From Sphagnum compactum (Eukaryota; Bryophyta; Sphagnopsida; Sphagnales): a stretch of DNA of 64,000 nucleotides. Positions 1 through 9,213 of this stretch are shown piece by piece. The stretch's first letter is position 1. Each line of letters opens with the position of its first letter. The translations under genes and the position numbers were made by a program. The stretch covers positions 19,092,271 through 19,156,270 of the forward strand of contig OZ234499.1 of assembly GCA_965153455.1 (NCBI GenBank), given 5' to 3'. Under the pieces are notes generated by a model that was not told where the DNA came from, made no database searches, and was given only the letters and a program-made list of their open reading frames with translations.

Positions 1-129
1 CCTATGCATCATTCACGATTAGGACTGATAGATATATTTTTTTCCAAGCTCACACACTACACATTCTAGGACTTTTTGTCAAATTGTCATTCATTTAAAC
101 CAATGTTCAAGGACTCAACACCATGTCCA

Positions 130-690
130 ACATAGCTGCAGACCACTAGTCACTTGAAATGTTGTTTCTAACACATATGGTATCCAAACCCGGCTTGCCT
201 TAGCTCATTGGAAAGCCAACTACAAGGCGCACCTTCCTACCAAATTTCAAGATCTGTAGCTAAACTAGTGAGGAGTTATGGCACCAAACCCGAGAGGGTT
301 TTACGAAGGTAGTTGTTCAACTTGACTGCAGACCTATAATCACTCAGAATATTGTTTCTAACACATACGGTATCCAAATTTGGCTTGCCTTAGCTCATTG
401 GAAAGCTAACTACAAGGCGCACCTTTTTATCAAATTTCAAGATCTGCAGCTAAACCAGTGAGGAGTTATGGCACCAAACCCGAGAGGGTTTTACGAAGGT
501 AGTTGTTCAACTTGACTGCAGACCTATAGTCACTCAGAATATTGTTTCTAACACATACGGTATCCAAATCCGGCTTGCCTTAGCTCATTAGAAAGATAAC
601 TACAAGGCGCACCTTCCTACCAAATTTTAAGATCTGCAGCTAAACCAGTAAGGAGTTATGCTATGAAACCCGAGAGGGTTTTACAAAGGT
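130..690. repeat. 190-bp tandem repeat, three units
   Basis: Three consecutive units of about 190 bp. The landmark CTGCAGACC starts at 136, 326 and 516, giving an exact 190-bp spacing. Each unit ends in GAGAGGGTTTTACRAAGG and contains GGAAAG followed 80-90 bp later by GAGTTATG. Units 2 and 3 are closer to each other than to unit 1. No coding frame crosses them. Similar GGAAAG...AGTTATG modules occur in the Ty3 LTRs of this window, so the satellite may derive from an LTR; that origin is inference. Confidence 0.9.
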
Positions 691-947
691 GATATTTCTC
701 TAAAGTTCCAACCTCCCAACACTATCACTTCCCACCCCCACTCCTTCAAAACTATTACAAGACTTTCATCCTACTATCCTTCCTTCTCCCCTCTACCAAG
801 ATTAATCATTATTTTTCTCCTCAAGAAGCTTATAGGAACAAGTATTCAAGATTGAATGAAAATTATGTTCGGGAAAAAAAAAGAGCTCCCAATGATCCTA
901 GTCCGCCTTTTAAAGAGAAGGAGAAGGGAGGTGAAGGTAGATCCAAA

Positions 948-1165
948 GCTTGGTGGCCAATGGAAGGTTCTATGCTTGGTGGGCAATGGAAGGAGAAGGA
1001 GAAAGTTCCTTGCTTGGTGGCCAATGGAAGGTTCCATGCTTGGTGGTCAATGGAAGGAGAAGGAGAAAGTTCCTTGCTTGGTGGCCAATGGAAGGAGAAG
1101 GAGAAAGTTCCTTGCTTGGGGGTCAATGGAAGGTTCCATGCTTGGTGGTCAATGGAAGGTGAAAG
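948..1165. repeat. minisatellite of alternating 26-bp and 38-bp units
   Basis: Seven units each begin GCTTGGTGGNCAATGGAAGG. Their lengths run 26, 38, 26, 38, 38, 26, then about 26. The longer unit differs by carrying GAGAAGGAGAAAGTTCCTT where the short one has TTCCAT. Since 26 and 38 are not multiples of three, all forward frames and a reverse frame stay open through the block. Overlapping ORFs at about 850-1305 are therefore a by-product of the repeat and are not annotated as genes. Confidence 0.9.
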
Positions 1166-1397
1166 AAAAATACCTTTTCCCCTCTTCCCACTTTTCCCCC
1201 AACCAATTTTTACTTAAACCTTCAACTTCCCCTTTAACTTTAAGGTTTTACTGTACCATGGTCCCAGGCCATCACTCATGCATTCCCTTCCCCCTTGAAC
1301 TATAAATGATGATTATGCCCTTCAACATAACAAGTTTTCTGCACCTCCCTTGTCAATTCGATTTTGATTGAAGATCTCTTCTTTTCTCCTTGAAATT

Positions 1398-1820
1398 ATG
1401 GCGTCGCGTTCGGTCACATCTTACGGGCCTCAAGCTGCGCAAGTGAATGAAGAGCCGGCCTCGGAATCATCTTTAGATTTGACGTTGACACAACATCCTC
1501 GTGATGAAGATCCCACACCGCGAGAGGTGCACGCTCGTCTTGAAGTCGATCCCCCTCGAGCTTGGTACTATCGCATTTCTCCGAACTTTCACACCTTGGT
1601 GATTTTGTTACAGGTCGACCCTGCTTCTAGTGATGAACCCGAAATCGTCTGTGAAGGTTGTTACGAAACTGAAGATACTTCTATCTTCGCATGGTCTTCA
1701 GTTCCCGGCGTTGGTCACTATCGCTGGTTGCACGGTCCGATTCGTCGACTGCCTCCTAATAGCAAGGCAGACTACCTAGTTCACACCATCCGACGCATCC
1801 TAGATTTCCTGCAGTTGTGA
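1398..1820 (+). CDS. hypothetical protein, 140 aa
   Basis: I do not recognise this protein. The ATG at 1398 is preferred over the in-frame ATG at 1368 because sequence from it onwards is noticeably more GC-rich and codon-balanced than the AT-rich surroundings, while the ten extra upstream residues look untranslated. The predicted product is soluble. It has an acidic and Pro-rich N-terminal third, then a mixed segment with a WYYRISPNFHTL stretch, a CEGCYE pair of cysteines, and a basic end with RRILDFLQL. No signal peptide or membrane segment is visible. No intron is required, but it could be one exon of a larger gene. A pyrimidine-rich leader with CTTCTTTTCTCCTTG precedes the start. It could be a small host gene, a retroelement-derived orphan, or a chance frame. 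Confidence 0.35.
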   Translation: MASRSVTSYGPQAAQVNEEPASESSLDLTLTQHPRDEDPTPREVHARLEVDPPRAWYYRISPNFHTLVILLQVDPASSDEPEIVCEGCYETEDTSIFAWSSVPGVGHYRWLHGPIRRLPPNSKADYLVHTIRRILDFLQL

Positions 1821-3220
1821 ACTATCACTATGGCATAACTCAGGATTTTATATGTACTTGCAGCTCCTCGCTAAGCTTATCCCTATTCTAAATAAGTGTT
1901 TCAGTTATCATCAGATTCCTGTTGCCATGAGCACATTATCATACTATCTATTTAATTGTTGAGTTGCCTCGAATTAACCTTATGTCCAACGGCTTGAAGA
2001 TTGTTCTATCTCTATTAGACTTCCATTAACACCCCTTCAATTGCTTCGAGAATTCCTAACATGCTTGCTACACCCTAAATACCATAACAAGACTAATGTT
2101 GTGTTGAACACCGCTAATTTTGGTGTCTATTTCTACCCCCAACCCTCTTGAGACTTCTCACCCCTAATTACGCAACAGAGTTTCTAAAACTATGGTTTTA
2201 AGCCTTCGTTGAAGAAAAGAACTAATCCAACTCCTTATTCACCAATAACGCATTTTAGAAAAGAAAACAACCCCCCTATGCACCAAGCGCATTCATCATT
2301 CCCTATGAAGTCGCTAAAAGCCCTTAATAACCTTACCCACTCAAATAACCTTGATGCAATACTTAAGAATTGAGACTACCGCACATGGTTGTGTCGGTAT
2401 GGCTCACACCTTTGTTCTAGAAGAGGAAGCATTCAGGATGAAGTGAAGTTGACTTCAGCTGCTCTAGCTTCTCCTGTGGGATCTGACATGGAGATGGAAG
2501 GTAATCCAAATGATGTCTCAATGTGTATCATGTGCAGCCTATGATGAGGTTACTGTGTAGTAAGTTTCTTGATTAGAGATTGGTTTCTTTGTCTCAAAGT
2601 AAAATGTTCTATTCCTATTCTTTATCAAGATCCTGGACTTGCGTGTAGGTATTGTGGTGCTTGCTGGTGTCCACTGGATAGCCAGACTAATTTCTAACTT
2701 GTAATTGGCAGATGATTTTGATGCCCCTCCATCAGCAGTGGAGAAGGATGTGGCATCACCTGTACAAGTCATAGAAGCCAAAGTTTTTCTAGTGATTGAG
2801 GCTATTGAATGGGAGGAGGTTGTGTTAGTAAGTGAAGGGAGGAACTTTAGAGGAGTTGCTCCTGGAGCTAAGCAGCCAGATACTGGGAGTTGTCCAAAAG
2901 AAGATATACCACCAGCATCAGGAAGAAGAAAAGTGGTGTTATATCTTCTTCCCTCTCTTTTTCGTTCTTTTTAGAGAGTCGTCGAGTTCTTAGAAGTACA
3001 TAATGTGAATGACCTTCGCTTCGTCTTTTGAAATGCTTGTAAATGCCCATAAATGCTTGTGAATGCCATGTGAATGCCCTTCGCGCAATCTTTTTAAATA
3101 ATTGTAAATGCTCTTGAATGCCCGTGCGCGTGTGATTCTTGGTTTGTTTTTAATTTCAGAGTTATGTTATTGGATTTACTGATTGGTTGTAACGGTTGTC
3201 GAAAAGAAAGATTTATAATG
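1821..3220. other. intergenic, weak coding fragments only
   Basis: Mostly AT-rich DNA with no recognised gene. Two stretches, about 2430-2520 and 2705-2974, are richer in codon-like sequence on the plus strand. The second is an 89-codon frame beginning MADDFDAPPSAVEKD. They could be exon remnants, but they match nothing I know and their ends lack convincing splice context, so I do not call genes. Confidence 0.5.
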
Positions 3221-3510
3221 AATAATTCTAGAAATCCATTTCAACAGGAGCTTAGTTACATGCATAATTTTTTAGGTTATTAGAGGAGGCCCCATGAACA
3301 TTGTTTTTTAGCTGGTTGGTTAGGTAATGTTTGTGGGGGCCAGGTTTTACCCGATGCTCGTCGACAATTCGGTCGGCTGATTGGTCACTGAACTTGTTGG
3401 CGAACTCTCTTCTCCTGACCTCAATGCATGTAATCTAATCGCACTGAATCGATGCTCAAGTGAAATGGATTCCTCGAATTTTAGTGGACCTGAGGAAGGG
3501 CTATTGAATC
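3221..3510 (+). repeat. dispersed cassette, copy 1
   Basis: A block of about 290 bp that recurs at 3757-4099. It runs from AATAATTCTAGAAATCC through GCTGGTTGGTTAGGTAATG to CTGAGGAAGGGCTATT. Copy 1 keeps an open plus-strand frame beginning with the Val-Thr-Glu-Leu-Val-Gly-Glu-Leu segment at about 3385, which continues beyond the repeat to 3632 and might be a short coding relic. A third, partial version of its central part lies at about 3685-3756. Confidence 0.8.
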
Positions 3511-3756
3511 GTCTATTCAATGACATATTTGAAAGAAACGAATTTGTGAGTTCCTTTATGTTTGAAAATGTTTTGCATGTTTGTATAGTTTGTGACTATT
3601 GCACCTGCACTGACAGTGGTTGTCGATTGTAAAAAATAAATTTAAAAATTTATTTCGATGTGAATTCATTCACATGTAATATTTTTTATGTTGGGAAATG
3701 AGGCTCCCGGAATAGTGTTTTTTAGCTGATTTTGTTAGATAATGTTTTTTGGGGGG

Positions 3757-4099
3757 AATAATTTTATAAATCCATTTCAATAGGAGCTCGGTTACATGTA
3801 TAATTTTTAAGGTTATTGGAGGAGGTCCCACAAACATTGGTTTTTAGCTGGTTGGTTAGGTAGTGTTTTTGGGGGTCGGGTTTTACTTGGTGCTCGTTGA
3901 CAATTTGGTTGGCTGATTAGTCACTAAACTTGTTGGCGAGCTCTCATCTTCTGACCTCAATGCATGTAATCGAATCGCGAACTTGTTGGCGAGCTCTCAT
4001 CTCTTGACCTCAATGCATGTAATCGAATTGCACTTAATTAATGCTCAAGTGAAATGAATTCTTCGAATTTTAGCAGACTTTAGGAAGGCCTATCAAACT
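3757..4099 (+). repeat. dispersed cassette, copy 2 (decayed)
   Basis: Second copy of the 3221-3510 cassette. Many differences are C-to-T or G-to-A, for example CAATTTGGTTGG against CAATTCGGTCGG, as expected of a methylated and deaminated copy. It is longer because of an internal 53-bp tandem duplication: AACTTGTTGGCGAGCTCTCATCT starts at 3927 and again at 3980. The open frame of copy 1 is lost. Confidence 0.8.
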
Positions 4100-4674
4100 T
4101 GGGGTTTTTCACTCCTTCTTGTTGGTCCATTGGCCTCCAATACTCAAGCACCTCAATGTTTCATACACAAAATCTAGCTCCAAATGGATTTGGTCTAAAA
4201 ATATGGTCAAGCCAACATTAATTAAAGTGTCCGTCTAAGAGGGCTTCACAATCTAAGATGGTAGTGATGACATCTGGGAAAAAAAGAACACACTAATGGA
4301 TTAAAGCCCATGAGTGCCATTTATTTTGAAAATGGCTACTTTCAACAATTTTTATCAACCCGCAACCCATGTAATTGAAATCTTTTGAAATTAAAATTCG
4401 TTACTCTGACTTTCGAAATCCAAATAGGGGTACTTCCCCACTTTTCATTGGTTAGTAAGCCTTATGGTTGCTGGAAAAATTCGGTGCATATTATTTGTGT
4501 CCCAAAATTTCGTTAATTTTCCCAAAATTTTGTTAATTTTCCAAAAATTATACTAGTTTTAAGAAATTTAATTTATTTTAGGTTAGTTTAGCTAAGTTTA
4601 AATTAACTTAATCAGGTTGAATTTAATTAGGCAAGTTTAGGTTAATTTATTTTAGTTAAGATAAAATGAATTAA
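4100..4674. other. AT-rich intergenic DNA
   Basis: No gene seen. From about 4500 the sequence is low-complexity A/T with repeated TTAATTTTCC and AAATTT words and a run of short TTAGTTTA-like repeats. Confidence 0.6.
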
Positions 4675-5385
4675 ACCAACCCCAAAAAAAATCAACCCCC
4701 TCCCCCTCCTGTCCCCCTTCAACATATTTTTTAAAAAAAAACCCTGGCCCCCTTCCCTAGCCATTCAATAATGAAAAAAAAATTTATGAAAAAAACTAAC
4801 CCACTTCCCCTCCTCCTTGCACATGTCAAATGAAGGAGAAAAAAAAACATTAACCTCCACCCCCTCGAGTTCAACAGTAAAAAAAATCAACCTCCTCCCC
4901 CTCCCATCCCCCTTCAACATATATATAAAAAAAAACCCCTGACCCCCCTCCCTAGTCACTCAACAATGAAAAAATAGTTATAAGAAAAAAACTAACCCCC
5001 TTCCCCTCTTCCTTCCACATGTCAAATGAAGGAAGAAAAAAAAAAACATTAACTTGTACCCCCCCTCCCCTTCAAGAGTAAAAGAAATTAAAAAAATAAA
5101 ATCAAGGCGCACCCCCTCCCCCTGAACAATGAATAAATATAATAAAACAATTCCCCTTGCCCCTTTCAACAATAAAAAGTAATTTATGAAAGTTACAAGC
5201 AGTAAAAAAGTAACAAACAATGAACCTTCAACAGTAAAAAGTAATTTACAAAAGTTACAAGCAGTAGAAAAAGTCACAAAAGTAACAAACAATGAACCTT
5301 CAACAGTAAAAAAGTAATTTACAGAAGTTACAAGCAATAAAAAAAGTAACAAAAAATAACAAAAAGTGAAAAAGGTCAACAAAAA
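4675..5385. repeat. low-complexity tandem repeats (C-rich/A-rich)
   Basis: A purine/pyrimidine-skewed block. A unit of about 195 bp with ATCAACC, a C-rich tract, CTTCAACATAT, an A tract and CACATGTCAAATGAAGG starts near 4691 and again near 4886. It is followed by three shorter units beginning AGTAATTTA at 5178, 5240 and 5313 (spacings 62 and 73 bp), each with GTTACAAGCA and AACAATGAACCTTCAACAG. Frames on the minus strand through here (4978-5382) only reflect this composition. Confidence 0.75.
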
Positions 5386-7604
5386 CAGCCCTGCACTACG
5401 ATGAAACAGCCCCGCACTACAGTGGGTTTTTGGTGGTCAAACAGCCCCAGCCCCGCGCACTGCGAGTGTAGTGCGCAGATCATATGTATAGGGATGCAAT
5501 CTTGCAACATGGAGATTTAGAAGAGAAGCCCATGGAAGATTCCAAAAATTACAGTTTGGCACCGCAGCCCAAACATGCAACACCTCAATCAACCAGTCTC
5601 TGGGACACCCATGCGTAAAACTATGAGCATGCCACATGAAAGAACACATTAATCTTGATAAGCTAGAAGACCCATTACCCCAGGTGTTTTTCTACTGCCT
5701 TCAGGGAGTGCAGAAGGAGAGGCACCTCTGTGTCACGACGGGCCAAACCGTTCCCTGGGTCCGGTCCTCCTTGCCATTGACGTAGGTGTGCCACTTCATG
5801 CTGATCCTTTTATACCTTCTCCTGCAACTCTACTAGCACCCCCATGCTGCAGCATTTTACTGCTCCGGTCTATCCCCTTGCACTATCTGCAAGCCCAATA
5901 AGGTGCTCTCAATGCATTTCCATACAGGTCACCCAACCTAAAATGCTGGGGGCTAGTCAATTCTGAACAAACCGTATGCTGCCAGACAATATTCAATCTG
6001 CGAAAGTGGTGCAATTCCAAAGCTTTGTATGTTCTTATCGCTAAAAACTATGACCTACTATTGCTCATGTACTCCTAATATGTTTAAACCTAGTGGGCAC
6101 CAATTGGCACTCCTGTAATGATAACAAACGACCCCATATCAACCTGACAATTGAATATTAGCATCCTGACACATGGGTCTAGAGCTATTTTAGTTCATGA
6201 ACTGCGACATTCCTCATCGAAATCAATTGAGGTAAGAGTACATTTGATTCTATAGCCAAAGGTTTGTATCAGATGATTAATTGTTTGTGGGACAACGAAC
6301 CCCGACCAAGTCTTAAAGACCTTACAAAAGGCAACCACCAAAAAATTGGTTAAGTTCACACATTTTTTCCAAACTCATGTCTCCATGTGCTCAGATGCAA
6401 ATGAGCCATGAATGAGACCTGTTGAGATGTATATGTCTGTTTTTTGGAGTAGTCCTAGCTTAAGAAAAACAATAAAGTTGAAGAAAGTTGATGTCTCCTA
6501 ATCCAAAAATCTTTTTCATTTTTGCAACATTATGTTCATGCCTCATTGAAATTCTGTCTCGGTATTTGCCAGAAGCAAGACCAACAATGTTTGTACATCA
6601 CTGTAACACTAGATTGTGGGCATCTTAGCTCCTAGCTTTCAAGGGGCTAATGGGTCAAAAGGGAATTTACAAGTGACATTCTATCAGAGAACCTTGTCAT
6701 AGACACAAAAATATAAGAAACCTTTTGTTACCTACTCCAGACAAAGCTTCAGAAAGACAAACATAACTGGGACTCCTTTCTTGGAATGGAACGATGAAAG
6801 AAGAAATTCATAATCGCCATAACATCCTCTAGCATGTCCATCTGGAACTTCAACCCTAATTCAACAAGTGATGACAAAAGTGCACCATAATCACCCTACA
6901 CAAAAGAAATTCAGGCAACATTACCAACCCACCGAAATATCCCACTTCAATCAGCTTAGGTGAAAAAACTCACATTACTGAAGATTCAAGAAAATAAGTC
7001 CAGACACCTTTGCGTAGGCAAGAAGCATTTTTGCAAGTGTTTGTTTTTTGGAAAATGGCAGGCTGTTAATGAGGCCAAAATCCAGAAGAATGGGCTTAAA
7101 AGGGGGCTCCTGGCTCACAAGAAAATTTCCTACATACACCCATAACGTAAAGTTTGAAACAAATTTCTTTTCTTACGATGGCACAGGCCTTCCTGAAATG
7201 TTCAATGACTGTAATCTGCAATGAACATATCAATCTTCTACCATCAAACAACATAGGTGTGAGACAAATGCCTATGGAGATCACTCGGAGAAATCTGGAA
7301 CTTATTTGTACACAACTAACTAGCCTACCTACAAATATTTTCACAAATACTTGCAAACTGGGCAATTTAAGAAGCTCAAAGTCATTTTGGACAACTTTCA
7401 AATAAATACATAAATAAATAAAGAGGCACACCCCTTCCCCCTGAACAATCAAAAAATACCCTCAAACAACTCACCTTGCCCTCTTGAATAGTAAAAAGTT
7501 TGGAAAAATTTAAAGTGGAATAGCCTATTAAGTAGATGGTGGTCATGACATCCAAAAAAACACTAATGAATTAAAACCCATGAATGCCTGGTATTTTGAA
7601 AATG
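5386..7604. other. intergenic DNA, no recognised gene
   Basis: Begins with a short GC-rich patch holding two near repeats of AACAGCCCYGCACTAC. The rest is moderately AT-rich and interrupted in all frames; the longest open stretch is a 118-codon minus-strand frame at 7096-7452 that looks non-coding. Parts of 5450-5950 and 6780-7400 have a codon-like texture on the minus strand but are broken by stops and match nothing I recognise. The type I LTR of element A begins at 7605, with AAATG as the adjacent flank. Confidence 0.5.
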
Positions 7605-8424
7605 TGATGCGCTCCTAAGTCCCTTGTTAGACCCACTTGAGGGTCTAAGTAGGTTGAATTGCGGAAAGTTGGGACTTGAGGGCCGCTCCCGACTTCCAGC
7701 ACTAAAAGGGGGTAGACGGGCGTGCTAGAAGTCCCGGGATTAGACTAGGAAGAGGGACAAGTATTATCTCACTCGAATCTGCATCCAAAACCAACCATAA
7801 GAGGGTTAATTCGCATTTTGGAACACCCTTGGGTGTTGGGACAAGCCACGGGCACTTGGACACACTTGACTCACCACGGCCTGGACTCGGGGGAAGCCAC
7901 CACCTTCCCCCATATAGTATTCTCTGCAGCTCTCCGCCGAGGCTACATCCGAATGGCACTTTTTCCCGGGACTCCCAAGGAGGAGTCCCGAAACTGTCCC
8001 GGGTTGGACTCCCGGGACTTTGGGCATCCATAACTTCTTGCTCAGACCTTTGATTGAGATGAGGTCTGAAGCAATCTTGTAGCTTTCCTTGAGAGCTTTT
8101 CAACACTCCATTGCAAACTATCTGCAAACGTCGGGAAGAGGTCGATTCCCGACTTTTAGTGGTCGGGAGTCAAACTACCAATTTGACTCCCGGCCATTCT
8201 TTTGCCCATAACTTGGGCTGCAGATGTCCAAATGGCTCATGCGAGGCCATTTTGGACATCTACACTTCAAGACCTTTCCAATGACACCAAGAACACTCGA
8301 ATAAAAGGAGATTTGACCCCTGCAATCGAGCTTTGAGTTTTCAGGAGTCCGAGAGGACTCCAACTTCCAACTTTTGGGGGTGTGGGCTTCACCCTCACAC
8401 TTAACCCAACGTGGGGTTGCGACA
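7605..8424 (-). repeat. type I LTR (3' LTR of element A)
   Basis: About 820 bp, bounded by the retroviral TG...CA ends: TGTCGCAACCCC at 8424 reading leftwards and ...GCGCATCA ending at 7605. It matches the 819-bp LTR at 53379-54197 along its length. Internal landmarks are the inverted repeat CCCGACTTTTAGTGGTCGGG and several GGGAGTC/GACTCCC words. It abuts the polypurine tract at 8425-8438, which fixes its identity as the 3' LTR. Confidence 0.93.
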
Positions 8425-8438
8425 CTCTCCCCCACTAG
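8425..8438 (-). promoter_or_regulatory. polypurine tract of element A
   Basis: On the minus strand this reads CTAGTGGGGGAGAG and is followed directly by the LTR start TGTCGC. Such a purine run primes plus-strand DNA synthesis during reverse transcription. The same arrangement occurs in element E at 58766-58779. Confidence 0.9.
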
Positions 8439-9213
8439 AAGAAAAGGTCAATGTCCTCATTGACACTTAGAATTTTCTCTCGCACAATTGCAATTGCTTT
8501 TTGGATCCTTGGCCATTTGCCGACTTTTACGGCTTGGAACTTGTCTCAAGCTAACTTAGGCGTCCCCAAGTTTCCAACACTTTCTTCACAAGTCCAAGAG
8601 GGTCTCATGGAAAACCCTCTTCCAATGCTTCGTCAAAAGAGGCCTAAACTAGCCTAATTTGATGAAGCTCCTCATTTGGGAGGAACTTTTTCATTCTTCC
8701 CCTCATGAGGAACTTAAGTCAAGTCTACTCTTGACCTAAGCTAACTTGACATGACTCCTTTCCCCATCTCGCGCCTTGGTCACAACAACCAAGCCTTAAT
8801 TAAAAGGTTTGCTTATCAAGGTACGAGAAGTAACACTTGGGTCTTGCCAAAACCCAAGTCCCAAGCTACACTTAAAGTATGCGAACGGGGTCATGACTTC
8901 CCGCGTTGGCCGCACTACCAACCAACCCTTTGGGATGCACTTAAGGCATGTGCATGTCCCTACAAGCTCACCTTGCTTGCCTCCTCTTTTGGGGCCAAGT
9001 TTCCTTAACCCCAAAGTAGGAGTCCGATTTTGATTTGGGCCTACGCAAGATAGATCCATTTGTCCAATGCCATTTGACAACCCTATTTGCCTTTATACAA
9101 AATTCTCGTGATACAATCTCTTGGAAGTTGTTTTTGCCTTTATTTCACTTGCAACTTGATGTGGTACATTTTATGTGACACTCTGCCCCACTAAAAGAAA
9201 GGTGATGTCCTCA
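8439..9213 (-). other. 3' untranslated region of element A with a second PPT-like copy
   Basis: About 775 bp between the pol stop codon (TGA, 9216-9214) and the polypurine tract. No long frame. A second copy of the tract and its leader lies immediately after the pol stop at about 9181-9213 (GGACATCACCTTTCTTTTAG then GGGGCAGAG followed by TGTCAC). The same duplicated layout is present in element E, so it is an inherited feature rather than decay of one copy. Confidence 0.75.

Noticed and set aside
852-1305. Several overlapping ORFs with GGQWKEKEK repeats
   Set aside because: They are translations of the 26/38-bp minisatellite in different frames, with no independent coding signal.
5437-5649. 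70-codon minus-strand ORF that might be a gene fragment
   Set aside because: No recognisable motif, no splice context, and neighbouring sequence is broken in all frames.
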